Positions 34,803 through 44,309 of a DNA stretch of 64,000 bases are shown here, one piece after another; position 1 is the first letter of the stretch; each line of letters begins with the position of its first letter. The position numbers and the translations under genes are program-made. The notes beneath the pieces are model-generated. The model saw only the letters and a program-made list of their open reading frames with translations, was not told the origin of the DNA and did no database searches. Source of the stretch: Paenibacillus sp. J45TS6 (GTDB taxonomy: Bacteria; Bacillota; Bacilli; Paenibacillales; Paenibacillaceae); contig NZ_BOSJ01000001.1 in the NCBI RefSeq assembly GCF_018403285.1, positions 124,001 through 188,000 on the forward strand. Reading direction: 5' to 3'.

Positions 34803-35336
34803 TTAACCAAATACAAGAAGACATATAAAAATAGCTGCAACAAAGCCAACTAAATCAGAAAGAAGCCCTACTTTGAGTGCATATCTGCCATTTCTAATAC
34901 CGACAGCCCCAAAATAAACAGTAAGTACATATAGCGTCGTATCCGTGCTTCCTTGCACCGTTGAAGCGATTCTTCCAATCATGGAGTCAGGACCATAGGT
35001 TCCAATCAAATCCGTTGTAAAGGCAAGAGAACCTGTCCCTGTCAGCGGCCGAAGTATACCGAGAGGTAATATTTCAGAAGGAACCCCCATCCACTGAAAA
35101 AAGGGAGTAAAGAAACTCAAAAAGAAATCGAGTGCCCCCGAAGCGCGAAATACACTGATTGCCACCATCATGGCTACGAGTTGAGGAATGATAGAAATCG
35201 CAGTTCCAAATCCCTCTTTGGCTCCGTCTACAAAGGATTCATACACAAGGACCTTACGATAATAGGCATATAATGGAACAAAAGCAATAATGATCGGGAT
35301 GGCCCATGTAGAAATGAGATTAACGAACGCTAACAT
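34803..35336 (-). CDS. spmB: Spore maturation protein B
   Basis: SpmB, with SpmA, is needed for proper spore core dehydration in B. subtilis. The 177-aa membrane protein has about four to five hydrophobic helices and belongs to the nucleoside-recognition (gate) domain family, with the conserved RPLTGTGSLAF and DTTLYVLTVYFG. It starts 4 bp after spmA and follows AAAGGGTG. The operon dacB-spmA-spmB is read from a SigE-like promoter. Confidence 0.94.
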   Translation of the reverse strand: MLAFVNLISTWAIPIIIAFVPLYAYYRKVLVYESFVDGAKEGFGTAISIIPQLVAMMVAISVFRASGALDFFLSFFTPFFQWMGVPSEILPLGILRPLTGTGSLAFTTDLIGTYGPDSMIGRIASTVQGSTDTTLYVLTVYFGAVGIRNGRYALKVGLLSDLVGFVAAIFICLLVFG

Positions 35337-35340
35337 GTGC

Positions 35341-35982
35341 TCACCCTTTCACACTTGTTTCCGCCTGCGGTGGCTGTTTTCTATCTACTATGCGTTTAGG
35401 TGTCCTCGGCAACCTACTTCGGTAATAGCGATCCAGGATAATGGCTGCCGCCGTTGCAAATGCAGTAGCAACAAGGGTAGTCCCCACAATTTCAGCGGGA
35501 TTGGCAGAATGATAATTCAGCCGGATCGCTATCAGTGTGGTCGGAATCAACGTAATGCTTGCTGTATTTATAGCCAGTAGTGTGCACATCGCTGGACTTG
35601 CTACTTGTTTATCCGGATTCAGTTCCTGAAGTTGCTGCATTGCTTTTATCCCCATTGGCGTAGCTGCATTTCCAAGCCCCAGTAAGTTGGCACTCATATT
35701 GGAGAGGATATATCCCATGGCAGGATGATTTTTAGGAACATCAGGAAATAAAAAAGCAACAACGGGTCCTAAAAGTTTGGCAATCTTAGACAGTAATCCA
35801 GCATCTTCCGCCATCTTCATCATTCCCATCCAGAAGACAAGAACACTAATGAGTCCAAAACACACCGTTACACCGGTAGCGGCACCATCAAAGGCGGACT
35901 GAGTAACCACTTCAATGTTCCCTTTTGCCGCTGCAAAACAAAATCCAATCACAATCATGGCAAGCCAAATGACATTTATCAA
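35341..35982 (-). CDS. spmA: Spore maturation protein A
   Basis: SpmA is the partner of SpmB, also with a nucleoside-recognition gate domain. The 213-aa protein has several helices with SVLVFWMGMMKMAEDAGLL and NLLGLGNAATPMGIKAM as family landmarks. Translation starts at TTG, 6-9 nt after GGGAGGGG. It begins 27 bp after dacB. Confidence 0.93.
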   Translation of the reverse strand: MINVIWLAMIVIGFCFAAAKGNIEVVTQSAFDGAATGVTVCFGLISVLVFWMGMMKMAEDAGLLSKIAKLLGPVVAFLFPDVPKNHPAMGYILSNMSANLLGLGNAATPMGIKAMQQLQELNPDKQVASPAMCTLLAINTASITLIPTTLIAIRLNYHSANPAEIVGTTLVATAFATAAAIILDRYYRSRLPRTPKRIVDRKQPPQAETSVKG

Positions 35983-36009
35983 CGTGAACCCCTCCCGCTT
36001 CGGATTCCT

Positions 36010-37206
36010 TTATTCTCTTGTGAATATTTGGCCGAGGACTTCTCGGAGCGAACTTAAAAATGTACTTTTATGAACCAGATTGTAAGATAAGACGGAAGTT
36101 TCGGCTGTAGTATCCTTCGGAATATAACTTCCCTTCTTATACACAGGGATATGACCGATTTTCACTCCATTCAGCATAAATTCTACCCGGCCTTTAAGCC
36201 CAAAATCTGCATCCTTGTCCACAATTTTTTTAGCTTCTTCAAGTTGCTGATCATATAGAATCAGCTTTGTTTTGATATTTTCCGCTTCGGATACGAGTAA
36301 AGGGTATCTAAATGAGTTACCTGTGACATATTGAAATTTTTGGATCGACTGGCCTTTTTGTGCGAGATCAACAAGCGGATAGTGCTCAAATCCATAGTTC
36401 AGCATTTTAGCGTGATCGTTCCAGTCATCCCCATCATTTAAAGTTACCGCTGCGAGCTGTTGCCCTTCGCGAGTTGCAGAACTCACAAGACAGCGAAATG
36501 CCATCTTGGTATACCCGGTTTTTACTCCGTCAGCTCCTTCATAAAGCCGCAACATCTTGTTTTTATTCAGCCAATTATAATCCCAGGTTTCATTCGGATT
36601 GGGTGCTTTTTTCTGCTGCGTACCGACAATGCGTTTGAAATCCGCATTATGAAGTGCGTACGCGGTTAGCTTGGCCACATCATTAGCTGTAGAATAGTGA
36701 CCTTCGGCATCAAGCCCGTGGGGGTTCTTAAACTGAGTGTGACTGAGCCCGATTTCCTCAGCCTTCAGATTCATTAAGTGAACGAATCCTTCTTCTGATC
36801 CCCCAACGTGTTCAGCAATCGCGGTTGCTGCGTCATTTCCTGAGCGGAGCATAAGACCGTACAGCATATTCTCCAGCGACATTTCCTCTCCAAGTTTCAG
36901 ATACAAAGAGGAGCCTTCCTTACCGGCTGCATTTTTACTTACAGTGACCATACTCTTTAAGTCCATTTTTTCCACCGCAACTAGGGCGGTCATGATTTTG
37001 GTTAGACTTGCAATTCTCATTTCTTTATCTCCGTCTTTGCTGTACAAAATGCGACCAGAACTCACATCAATGAGAGAAGCCGTTTCTGCATTGGTATGAA
37101 GTGCTGGGGGTTCCTTATGTTCGGGTTTATGATCAGCATAAGCAGTAAGAGGTGATAACATAAGTGTTACTACCAGGGGCAACACACATTTTTTCAATAG
37201 TTTCAT
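36010..37206 (-). CDS. dacB: D-alanyl-D-alanine carboxypeptidase DacB (sporulation PBP5*)
   Basis: DacB trims the pentapeptide of spore cortex peptidoglycan and controls cross-linking. The 398-aa protein has a signal peptide (residues about 1-24, ending TAYADH), the active-site SLTK (Ser67-Lys70), SGN (Ser122) and a KTG box (DGVKTGYTK), and a C-terminal PBP5-like domain. The start is the ATG at 37206, 5 nt after GGAGGAG; a longer in-frame reading runs back through the SigE promoter and a terminator and is not real. A SigE-type promoter lies 40-70 bp upstream. Confidence 0.95.
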   Translation of the reverse strand: MKLLKKCVLPLVVTLMLSPLTAYADHKPEHKEPPALHTNAETASLIDVSSGRILYSKDGDKEMRIASLTKIMTALVAVEKMDLKSMVTVSKNAAGKEGSSLYLKLGEEMSLENMLYGLMLRSGNDAATAIAEHVGGSEEGFVHLMNLKAEEIGLSHTQFKNPHGLDAEGHYSTANDVAKLTAYALHNADFKRIVGTQQKKAPNPNETWDYNWLNKNKMLRLYEGADGVKTGYTKMAFRCLVSSATREGQQLAAVTLNDGDDWNDHAKMLNYGFEHYPLVDLAQKGQSIQKFQYVTGNSFRYPLLVSEAENIKTKLILYDQQLEEAKKIVDKDADFGLKGRVEFMLNGVKIGHIPVYKKGSYIPKDTTAETSVLSYNLVHKSTFLSSLREVLGQIFTRE

Positions 37207-37243
37207 AAGTTCTCCTCCGGGTCCTTTTGCAGAATCTTGTACT

Positions 37244-37273
37244 ATACTATGTCCTTGTCCATCGAAGTATGTC
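37244..37273 (-). promoter_or_regulatory. SigE-type promoter for dacB-spmA-spmB
   Basis: Minus strand GACATACT (37266-37273), 14 bp, CATAGTAT (37244-37251), fitting the SigE consensus. It gives a ~30-nt leader to dacB. B. subtilis dacB is known to be SigE dependent. Confidence 0.65.
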
Positions 37274-37302
37274 CTTGTTTGGACAAACTGCTTGTCGTTA
37301 CC

Positions 37303-37349
37303 AAAACAAATTCCCTTCCAGCACAAGACTGGAAGGGAATTTGTTTTTT
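37303..37349 (-). terminator. Strong terminator after ytfJ
   Basis: Seventeen-bp perfect stem AACAAATTCCCTTCCAG with its complement around a 7-nt loop; it separates ytfJ from the dacB operon. The T run is longer on the plus strand, so it may work both ways. Confidence 0.8.
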
Positions 37350-37354
37350 TATTG

Positions 37355-37792
37355 CTACTGGGAAGAAGATATAGTCGTTGTTGTGTTTGTTTGATTATTC
37401 TTAAAAAGCTGCTGCATTTGATCAATTAATTTAGGCGCTTGATCAATAATTTTCTCGAACAGATGCGTATTGTTATCTAGAGGAACGATATTCACTCCAT
37501 CTTTTCCCACAACAAGAAAGGCGATCGGATGTATGGATACACCGCCCCCGCTACCTCCGCCAAAAGGAACGGATGATGACGAATGGGCGCCACTGCGGTC
37601 ATACTGCTGTTCTGTATCTAGATGAAAATCACTGCCTCCTGCTGCAAATCCAAAACCAACGCGGCTGATCGGTAAAATAACGGTACCGTCCGGTGTTTCT
37701 ACTGCATCTCCTACAATGGTATTCACATCAACCATCGCTTTAATATTTTCCATGGCTGTTTTCATTAGACCTTGAATCGGATGATCGGACAT
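37355..37792 (-). CDS. ytfJ: GerW-family sporulation protein YtfJ
   Basis: YtfJ/GerW is a forespore protein needed for normal germination with some germinants in B. subtilis. The 145-aa protein has the family N-terminus HPIQGLMKTAMENIKAMVDV and GDAVETPDGTVILPISRVGFGFAAGG, a glycine-rich GGGSGGGVSIHPIAFLVV, and a polar Thr/Asn tail. The ATG at 37792 lies 10 nt after AGGAGG; an earlier in-frame ATG abuts that site. It follows ytfI as in B. subtilis. Confidence 0.92.
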   Translation of the reverse strand: MSDHPIQGLMKTAMENIKAMVDVNTIVGDAVETPDGTVILPISRVGFGFAAGGSDFHLDTEQQYDRSGAHSSSSVPFGGGSGGGVSIHPIAFLVVGKDGVNIVPLDNNTHLFEKIIDQAPKLIDQMQQLFKNNQTNTTTTISSSQ

Positions 37793-37830
37793 AGAATACA
37801 TACCTCCTGCTAATCAATAGTTTGACATAA

Positions 37831-37862
37831 TATAGGTTTCCCAACTTTCCGTCTTGCTATGT
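37831..37862 (-). promoter_or_regulatory. Candidate SigF-type promoter for ytfJ
   Basis: Minus strand CATA near 37858-37861, 15 bp, GGGAAACC near 37835-37842. This roughly fits the early forespore SigF pattern, and ytfJ is SigF dependent in B. subtilis. The match is imperfect. Confidence 0.35.
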
Positions 37863-37888
37863 GTAAATTGAAGAAAAAAAGATTCTCG

Positions 37889-38581
37889 TTATTCTCTGCT
37901 ACTTAATTCACGGCGCCAAGCCCTGATTCCACCATGCGCATTTACGATACCGTGACTAATGGTACGGAAGATTTTCATCAACCTGAAAAATCGAATATAG
38001 GCCCGAAACTCCAGAAGGGTATCAAAGGACCACTTTTCCTCCCAGCTGGCATTTACTTTTAGATCAGGTCCGTCTGTAAATGTCACTTTGTAAGACAACC
38101 ATCCGAGCAAGGTATTTTTAATCCCCCACAACAAGCCATTCAGTACAGATGTGGTTACCACATCCTCCGTACCCAGCCTGGTATGCCAAACAAGTTTCGT
38201 TATGCGGAGCTTGGAAAAGTCATTTGTCTCCCAGATACGGAGTGCATAAGCACTTTTCATAAGGTCCTTGATTTGATAATTGAATCCTTTTTTACCTCGT
38301 TTATTTGTAGAAGGAGCATCTTGAGATCCATCGTTACCCTTTTTTTCGGATAATTTCTCTGTTACCAATTGAGCGAAATGTCGCTTGAGCTCTTCAAAAC
38401 GCTCAGCTGGAAGTTCGTAATGAAAACGGACTATGCCATATATCAACTTCACCCGAAATTCCATTTCTGCATGGGTGTTACGCGTCTTTATACTAGCTTC
38501 AATATGTATATTGGATAACAAGACCAAGATGAGGAGTAGAATAATAACAGCTAAACATATCGATCCAATCCAAATCCACAC
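37889..38581 (-). CDS. ytfI: DUF2953 membrane protein YtfI
   Basis: A 230-aa protein with one N-terminal transmembrane helix (about residues 3-23), a DUF2953 domain, a charged linker (about residues 75-100, KKGNDGSQDAPSTNKRGKKG) and a helical C-terminus. Function unknown; the partner ytfJ and conservation in spore formers suggest a sporulation role. GTG start 7 nt after AGGAGG. Confidence 0.85.
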   Translation of the reverse strand: MWIWIGSICLAVIILLLILVLLSNIHIEASIKTRNTHAEMEFRVKLIYGIVRFHYELPAERFEELKRHFAQLVTEKLSEKKGNDGSQDAPSTNKRGKKGFNYQIKDLMKSAYALRIWETNDFSKLRITKLVWHTRLGTEDVVTTSVLNGLLWGIKNTLLGWLSYKVTFTDGPDLKVNASWEEKWSFDTLLEFRAYIRFFRLMKIFRTISHGIVNAHGGIRAWRRELSSRE

Positions 38582-38675
38582 GCGGTTTCCTCCTGTTTTA
38601 TAAGTCTCTGCTTACTTGCATGCATACATTAGTCTAGTATGTTCATAAAAAATGGAAAGCATTCTGCTGCTGAAC

Positions 38676-38714
38676 AAAAAGAAACCGATACTCTATAAAA
38701 GAGCATCGGTTTCT
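38676..38714 (-). terminator. Intrinsic terminator after scpB
   Basis: Minus strand GAAACCGAT / ATCGGTTTC stem with inner pairing and five T, directly after the scpB stop. Confidence 0.85.
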
Positions 38715-38717
38715 CAT

Positions 38718-39323
38718 TTAACTATTTTGTTGGTTGTCTTCCTCCAGCCTAGTCTGTTCAAGCTTAGTGAACAGAAGCTGGGTTTCTTCTTCTTGCGCTT
38801 CAGCTTCCTCAAATAAATTGGGTTCTGGCAGATCCTTCAGTGTCCCAAGACCAAAATAATCAAGGAATGCTTTTGTTGTTCCATAGAGAATCGGTCTGCC
38901 AATGGCTTCCGCTCTTCCTACTTCGTGTATCAAATCTTTGTTGACCAGCGTATGAATCGCTCGTTCCGATTTGACTCCACGAATTTCTTCGATCTCAATT
39001 CTTGTGATCGGTTGACGATAAGCAATGATGGACAGCGTTTCAAGTGCTGCCTGGGAAAGAGAAGAACGTGACGGCGAATAGGCTAGTTTTTCAAAATACG
39101 GAGCATGATCAGGAAGTGTACCCATTTGATAATTGCCGGCAATTTTCAGAATTTGTAGACCTCTCTGCTGTTCTGTATATTCTTGTTTTAGCTCCTCGAG
39201 GGCACCAGCCACGATATCTTGAGACTCGTTAACGATTTCCGAGAGCTGCTTAACGCCCAGCCCTTCCTCTCCCGCTAAAAACAAAAGTCCCTCAATAATC
39301 GATTTCAATGTTCGCAAGTCCAT
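38718..39323 (-). CDS. scpB: Segregation and condensation protein B
   Basis: ScpB is the winged-helix subunit (kite) of the SMC-ScpA-ScpB condensin that organises and separates chromosomes. The 201-aa protein has two winged-helix domains with IIEGLLFLAGEEGL and AALETLSIIAYRQPITRIEI (about residue 91), and an acidic Glu/Gln-rich tail. Its start lies inside scpA, overlapping by 32 nt, so translation is coupled. Confidence 0.96.
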   Translation of the reverse strand: MDLRTLKSIIEGLLFLAGEEGLGVKQLSEIVNESQDIVAGALEELKQEYTEQQRGLQILKIAGNYQMGTLPDHAPYFEKLAYSPSRSSLSQAALETLSIIAYRQPITRIEIEEIRGVKSERAIHTLVNKDLIHEVGRAEAIGRPILYGTTKAFLDYFGLGTLKDLPEPNLFEEAEAQEEETQLLFTKLEQTRLEEDNQQNS

Positions 39324-40092
39324 CGATCTGTTTTTCCCCTCTCCATTCCATCACGATATCTTCAAACAATCGTTCCTGGTAACATACAATTTTTTTCATT
39401 TTCATCAACTCCAAAATCGCTAAAAACGTTACTACAACTTCTTGACGAATCATTTCTTCATGAAAAAGCTTGGAAAATAACATCTTCCCGCCATAACCTT
39501 TGGCTTGCAGTGCTCCTGCCACATCGCGAATCCGATCTTTAACCGATATTTCATCCCGATGAATTTTAGCCACACCTGGCTGCCTAGAAGATCTGCTTAG
39601 CGCTTTTTGAAAAGCTGCTATTAAATCTGAGGTATGCAGTCCCTGCACCGGATTACTTGGCTCTACCTGAACGTATGGAGTCAGGTCTTCCGGCTCTTTA
39701 GAGAAGATCAAACTTCTCTCAGATTCCCTTTCATGCAGATGACGGGCAATTCCTTTAAATTTACGGTATTCCATGAGTCGCTGTACAAGTTCTGCACGAG
39801 GATCATACATTTCCTCTTCCATGTAGTCATCATAGATTTCATCATCCGCAAACACCGGTGGTTTGGGAAGAAGTATTTTGGATTTAATCGCAAGCAAGGT
39901 TGCCGCCATGACAAGAAATTCACTTGTAATATCAAGTTCCAATTCCTGCATGGAATGAATGTAGTCCATATATTGATCTGTAATATGACTGATCGGAATA
40001 TCTTGGATGTCAATTTCATGTTTGTCAATCAAGTGCAATAAAAGGTCCAAAGGTCCTTCAAACGTTTCAAGCTTATAGGTTACAACCGTCAA
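39292..40092 (-). CDS. scpA: Segregation and condensation protein A
   Basis: ScpA is the kleisin that bridges the SMC heads. The start is a TTG at 40092, 9 nt after GGAGG (266 aa), giving the family N-terminus TYKLETFEGPLDLLLHLIDK; an upstream in-frame ATG abuts the ribosome site. DIPISHITDQYMDYI and the C-terminal winged-helix (VTFLAILELMKMKKIVCYQ) are as in other ScpA proteins. It overlaps scpB. Confidence 0.96.
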   Translation of the reverse strand: MTVVTYKLETFEGPLDLLLHLIDKHEIDIQDIPISHITDQYMDYIHSMQELELDITSEFLVMAATLLAIKSKILLPKPPVFADDEIYDDYMEEEMYDPRAELVQRLMEYRKFKGIARHLHERESERSLIFSKEPEDLTPYVQVEPSNPVQGLHTSDLIAAFQKALSRSSRQPGVAKIHRDEISVKDRIRDVAGALQAKGYGGKMLFSKLFHEEMIRQEVVVTFLAILELMKMKKIVCYQERLFEDIVMEWRGEKQIDGLANIEIDY

Positions 40093-40196
40093 TGGACGCA
40101 TCCTCCCGCTACAGTTACAAAATACAAGAACCCTGCCCCCGCATCTCTTGTATTGTAACAAAAGATACGAGTACAGGGCACTACATTAAATAAGCA

Positions 40197-40664
40197 CTAT
40201 TTTAGCTGTTTCGTCAAGTTTGCCATTTCAATCGCTGCTACTGCGGCGTCCCAACCTTTATTACCTGCCTTGGTTCCAGAACGCTCAATCGCCTGCTCTA
40301 TATTCTCTGTTGAAACCAGTCCGAAGATGGTAGGAACACCTGTTTTCAGGTTAATTGCCGCAACTCCTTTGGACATTTCATTACATACATAATCATAGTG
40401 GGTTGTTGACCCTCGGATAACGGTAGCCAGTGTGACAACTGCGTCATATTTGCCGCTCTCCGCCATCTTTTGGGCTACAAGCGGAATTTCAAAAGCACCA
40501 GGAACCCATGCCACATCGACTTCATCATCTTTTACTCCATGGCGCTTGAAAGCATCGAGTGAAGCGGATAATAACTTACTTGTTAAAAACTCGTTAAACC
40601 GAGCTACCACAACTCCATATCGTAATCCCTCAGATACTAAGTTTCCCTCAAAAACATTTGCCAT
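40197..40664 (-). CDS. ribH: 6,7-dimethyl-8-ribityllumazine synthase
   Basis: RibH condenses the ribityl-pyrimidine with 3,4-dihydroxy-2-butanone 4-phosphate to lumazine and forms 60-mer shells. The 155-aa protein has [14 protein letters not shown] (ribityl binding), [29 protein letters not shown] and the catalytic His in that last motif. Last gene of the ribD-ribE-ribBA-ribH operon. AAAGGGAG precedes the ATG. Confidence 0.97.
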   Translation of the reverse strand: MANVFEGNLVSEGLRYGVVVARFNEFLTSKLLSASLDAFKRHGVKDDEVDVAWVPGAFEIPLVAQKMAESGKYDAVVTLATVIRGSTTHYDYVCNEMSKGVAAINLKTGVPTIFGLVSTENIEQAIERSGTKAGNKGWDAAVAAIEMANLTKQLK

Positions 40665-40689
40665 AATCTACATCTCCCTTTCGTGTCGT

Positions 40690-41931
40690 TTACAACTCTT
40701 TATTCTCGTTCTGTTCCATATCATCAAACGTTAACATATGACCGAGCTTTGCCTGCTTCGTATGGAGATAGGAAATATTCTCTACGTTCTCTGCAATTTG
40801 AATGGAAACACGTTCCACAACTTCGAGACCATATCCTTCCAGACCTTTGATCTTACGCGGATTGTTGGTAAGAAGCTTGATTTTACTAATTCCAAGGTCT
40901 TTTAGAATTTGAGCGCCAATGCCGTAATCCCTTAGATCAGCTGGAAAACCAAGTTTTAAATTTGCATCAACGGTATCGAGTCCCTGTTCCTGTAGCTTAT
41001 AAGCTTTTAATTTATTAATAAGTCCAATTCCTCGTCCTTCTTGCCGCATATAGAGCAGAACGCCGCTTCCATTGTCGTGAATTTGGCGAAGAGCTGCTTC
41101 AAATTGAGGACCACAGTCACATCTGTGAGAGTGGAAAACATCGCCTGTCAGACATTCGGAGTGGACACGCACCAGTACAGGTTCATCTGTATTCAGCTCC
41201 CCTTTGACAAGAGCGATATGCTCTTTGTTATCTACTTCATTGGTATAGGCGATGGCCTGGAACACTCCAAAATCGGTAGGCATCCGAACACTAACTTCCC
41301 TTGTTACAAGTCTTTCTTGCGAGTTGCGATAAGCAATCATATCTTTAATGGTAATTAGTTTTAGATCATGTTTCTTAGCCATTTCAAATAGATCAGGCAG
41401 ACGTGCCATCGATCCATCTTCTTTGATAATTTCACATATGACACCAGCTGGATAAGCTCCGCTCATTCGTGCAAGATCTACAGCGGCTTCCGTGTGTCCG
41501 GCTCGTCTTAATACCCCGCCTTTTTTCGCAATTAAAGGAAACATATGCCCTGGTTTTCTGAAATCTTCTCCTACAGCCTCGGGATCAATAAGCGACTTCA
41601 CCGTCATTGAACGTTCTTGCGCCGAAATTCCTGTCGTTGTCAGCTTATGATCTACAGATACCGTAAAGGCTGTACCATGAAAATCTGTATTATGCTGAAC
41701 CATAGGTTTTAAATCCAGCTCATTTGCTCGTTCTTGCGTAATCGGAACACATACGAGGCCACGACCCTCCGTAATCATAAAATTAATGACTTCTGGCGTA
41801 GCCAGTTCAGCCAGGGCAACGAAATCCCCTTCATTCTCACGGTCTTCATCATCAACGACGATAACGACCTTTCCTTTTTGTAGATCCTGAATCGCTTCTT
41901 CTACTGTATGAAAATGAAATGTACTTTCCAT
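40690..41931 (-). CDS. ribBA: Bifunctional DHBP synthase / GTP cyclohydrolase II
   Basis: RibBA supplies both starting units of riboflavin: dihydroxybutanone phosphate from ribulose 5-phosphate (N-terminal half, with [13 protein letters not shown] and [13 protein letters not shown]) and the opened GTP product (C-terminal half). The cyclohydrolase zinc site is seen in [19 protein letters not shown] (about residues 258-276) and RQEGRGIGL follows. 413 aa, normal for the fusion. 26 bp before ribH. Confidence 0.97.
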   Translation of the reverse strand: MESTFHFHTVEEAIQDLQKGKVVIVVDDEDRENEGDFVALAELATPEVINFMITEGRGLVCVPITQERANELDLKPMVQHNTDFHGTAFTVSVDHKLTTTGISAQERSMTVKSLIDPEAVGEDFRKPGHMFPLIAKKGGVLRRAGHTEAAVDLARMSGAYPAGVICEIIKEDGSMARLPDLFEMAKKHDLKLITIKDMIAYRNSQERLVTREVSVRMPTDFGVFQAIAYTNEVDNKEHIALVKGELNTDEPVLVRVHSECLTGDVFHSHRCDCGPQFEAALRQIHDNGSGVLLYMRQEGRGIGLINKLKAYKLQEQGLDTVDANLKLGFPADLRDYGIGAQILKDLGISKIKLLTNNPRKIKGLEGYGLEVVERVSIQIAENVENISYLHTKQAKLGHMLTFDDMEQNENKEL

Positions 41932-41980
41932 CGTGATTACCTGCTTTCACTTGATAGTCTTGTAATGATGTATGAACTTT

Positions 41981-42649
41981 TTATGAAAAACCATGATTGC
42001 TTAAAAACTCATAACTGAGTCCAGTAGATTGATCCTTCTGTGAGGGTCCGTTATTTTCATGATATCCGAGTAAATGGTTCACATATTTTCCGATCACATC
42101 ACATTCAATATTGACAAGATCACCCGTATTTCGATAAGCCAGCACCGTCTGATCTAGCGTATGAGGAATGATGGAGACTGTAAAAGCACTTCCCGTAACA
42201 TCCACAACGGTTAAGCTAGTTCCTTCCACCGTGATCGATCCTTTCGGAATAATATAGCGAAATACTTCTGTATTCACCGGAGCTATTTCAAATACGACCG
42301 CATTTTGGTCTCGTTTAATAGAGATAATATGGGCTGTACCATCAACATGACCTTGCACAATGTGACCACCAAATCGACCTTTTGCAGACATCGCCCTTTC
42401 GAGGTTAACCGGACTTCCCTTTGCCAGTAATTTCAGATTCGTATGTCTATAAGTCTCAGGCATCACATCGGCCAAAAATCCGGAAGCTTCGATCGACGTA
42501 GCGGTTAGACATACTCCATTTACAGCTACACTGTCACCAATGTTTAAATCCTCCATAACCCGTTTAGCTGAAATACCAAGCACCATCGCTTCGCCCTTCC
42601 GGCCTATACTCCGTACTTTTCCTACTTCTTCAACTAAGCCGGTAAACAA
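41981..42649 (-). CDS. ribE: Riboflavin synthase alpha subunit
   Basis: RibE dismutates two lumazines to riboflavin. The protein has two tandem lumazine-binding domains, each with a MFTGLVEEVGKV-like or HFGGHIVQGHVDG-like landmark (first domain start and FGGHIVQGHVDGTAHI near residue 93). It is 222 aa. Translation starts at TTG, 10 nt after AAGGAG. The last ~25 residues beyond the second domain are polar and variable. Confidence 0.96.
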   Translation of the reverse strand: MFTGLVEEVGKVRSIGRKGEAMVLGISAKRVMEDLNIGDSVAVNGVCLTATSIEASGFLADVMPETYRHTNLKLLAKGSPVNLERAMSAKGRFGGHIVQGHVDGTAHIISIKRDQNAVVFEIAPVNTEVFRYIIPKGSITVEGTSLTVVDVTGSAFTVSIIPHTLDQTVLAYRNTGDLVNIECDVIGKYVNHLLGYHENNGPSQKDQSTGLSYEFLSNHGFS

Positions 42650-42655
42650 AACACA

Positions 42656-43771
42656 TCACTCCTTATCCACTTTCCGCAAGGCAGGCACACCTGAAATACG
42701 GATATTGTCATCCAGCATTTCTACCTCAAGATTCCTCAGCGTAATCGCTTCACTCATACGTTCTACTCCTTCAAAATGGAAGCTTCCGAGGTTCTTATAA
42801 CCACCGACAATTTTAGGGGCCATGAACATAACGAGCCGATCCACGAGCTTATTCTCCAGCATAGCACCGTTTAATGTACCTCCGCCTTCAAGCAAGATCG
42901 AACCAATTTCAAGTTCACTAAGTTTACGAAGTGCGGCCAGAAGATCAACCCTTGGACCTGTACCAGAGCGAATGACCTGAACACCTTGTTTCTCAAAATA
43001 ATCAGCGCGCTCCTTATCCGCTCCTTCTGTTGTAATCAGAATGGTGGGTGCAAGACCGTCTTTCACTACCTTCGCGTCCCTAGGGGTTCGAAGCTGTGAA
43101 TCTATGATGATCCGCACTGGATTCACTCCATCCACATCTAACCGGGTTGTTAACTCGGGATTGTCTGCTATTACTGTCCCTACCCCGACCATAATTCCTT
43201 GATGACGATGCCGGAGCAAGTGAACATTCTCTCTCGCTTTTTTATTTGAAATCCACTTACTATCTCCACTTTTGGCAGCAATTTTCCCATCCAGAGTGGA
43301 AGCTGTCTTCAGCGTTACAAAAGGAAGCCCTGTCGTAATATACTTGAAAAACTTTTCGTTAAGATATCTCGCACGGTCTTCAAGCAATCCTACTTCAACT
43401 TCAATTCCTTGCTCCCGAAGCATAGAGATTCCTTTACCCGCAACCTCATGATTCGGATCCTCGCAAGCAATGACCACTTTTTTCACCTTGGCTCTGATCA
43501 GCTTTTCACTGCATGGAGGTGTTTTACCGTAATGAGAGCAAGGTTCTAAGGTAACATAAACGGTACTTCCCTCCGCTTCCGTCCCAGCCATCTCAAGAGC
43601 ATGTACTTCCGCATGGCCCTTACCTCTTTGCAGATGAGTACCGAGCCCAACCATTCGGCCGTTTTTGACAATAACACAACCTACAACCGGATTAATTCCT
43701 GTCTGCCCCTGTGCCCTTTCTGCCATTTCGAGTGCAAGTGTCATGTAGAACTCATCATTCATTACATCCAT
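42656..43771 (-). CDS. ribD: Bifunctional riboflavin deaminase-reductase RibD
   Basis: RibD deaminates and then reduces the pyrimidine from GTP. The N-terminal deaminase has the zinc motif HAEVHALEMA with PCSHYGKTPPC (about residues 50-86); the C-terminal reductase has TLKTASTLDGKIA and ILLEGGGTLNGAML. I choose the ATG at 43771 (371 aa), 8 nt after GGGG; a GTG three codons earlier overlaps that site. First gene of the operon, under the FMN riboswitch. Confidence 0.96.
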   Translation of the reverse strand: MDVMNDEFYMTLALEMAERAQGQTGINPVVGCVIVKNGRMVGLGTHLQRGKGHAEVHALEMAGTEAEGSTVYVTLEPCSHYGKTPPCSEKLIRAKVKKVVIACEDPNHEVAGKGISMLREQGIEVEVGLLEDRARYLNEKFFKYITTGLPFVTLKTASTLDGKIAAKSGDSKWISNKKARENVHLLRHRHQGIMVGVGTVIADNPELTTRLDVDGVNPVRIIIDSQLRTPRDAKVVKDGLAPTILITTEGADKERADYFEKQGVQVIRSGTGPRVDLLAALRKLSELEIGSILLEGGGTLNGAMLENKLVDRLVMFMAPKIVGGYKNLGSFHFEGVERMSEAITLRNLEVEMLDDNIRISGVPALRKVDKE

Positions 43772-43816
43772 ATTGATCACCCCATTTCACTGTACCTCTT
43801 CCATGCAATAGATAAC

Positions 43817-43859
43817 AAAAAAGACCCTCAACCGATAAATAATATCGGACGGGGGCCCT
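43817..43859 (-). terminator. Riboswitch-controlled terminator before ribD
   Basis: Minus strand GGGCCCCCGTCCGAT / ATCGGTTGAGGGTC imperfect hairpin followed by six T, between the FMN aptamer and ribD. This is the expression platform. Confidence 0.75.
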
Positions 43860-44020
43860 GAGAGAACGACGAATAAAAGCATAACAAATCAAAATCGCTA
43901 ATAAGCAGCTCTTCATCATAGGTATGCCAAATAAATGACATAGCAAATAGAAAAACTTCTGCTAACTCAACTGATTTGAAAGCTAGTATATAAACAGATA
44001 ACGTCTATGTACTTTCTATT

Positions 44021-44176
44021 CCTTCTCTCATCCAGACTATACTGTCGGTTCCGGAGTTTCACCAGATCCACCGTAAGCATACGCTTAGCGGGTCACGGAC
44101 TTTGACTGATCCATATTACAATTACGTACCATGGAGGTCATCACCGCCGGTAGGGAATTTCGCCCTGCCCCGAAGG
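44021..44176 (-). ncRNA. FMN riboswitch (RFN element)
   Basis: On the minus strand the conserved blocks appear in order: CTTCGGGGCAGGG, GAAATTCCCTACCGGCGGTGA, AAGTCCGTGACCC, GGTGGATCTGGTGAAACTCC, GGAACCGACAGTATAGTCTG and GAGAGAAGG. P1 pairs at 44021-44025 and 44172-44176. FMN binding should favour the downstream terminator and switch off the rib operon. The gap 43772-44309 holds this element, its promoter and the ppiB terminator. Confidence 0.98.
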
Positions 44177-44210
44177 AAAATCGATATGAAATTGTAAAAA
44201 GCTTAATGAA

Positions 44211-44239
44211 ATAGTAGCACCCTACTCTATAAAAATCAA
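44211..44239 (-). promoter_or_regulatory. SigA promoter of the rib operon
   Basis: TTGATT (44234-44239), 17 bp, TACTAT (44211-44216) on the minus strand, about 30 bp before the FMN aptamer. Confidence 0.6.
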
Positions 44240-44267
44240 CAGGGTCTATAAATAATTCAATCCATAA

Positions 44268-44297
44268 ATAAAAAAACACCCCTGATTAGGGGTGTTT
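44268..44297 (-). terminator. Intrinsic terminator after ppiB
   Basis: Minus strand AAACACCCC-TAAT-CAGGGGTGTTTTTTT, 13 bp past the ppiB stop. Confidence 0.88.
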
Positions 44298-44309
44298 ACG
44301 GGTTAAATC

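Noticed and set aside
36010-37425. dacB reading extended to 471 codons
   Set aside because: The extra 73 codons cross the SigE promoter and a strong terminator and would place residues ahead of a clear signal peptide; the ATG at 37206 has a good ribosome site.
39634-40041. 135-codon plus-strand ORF opposite scpA
   Set aside because: Fully antisense to a clear ScpA frame, with no ribosome site.
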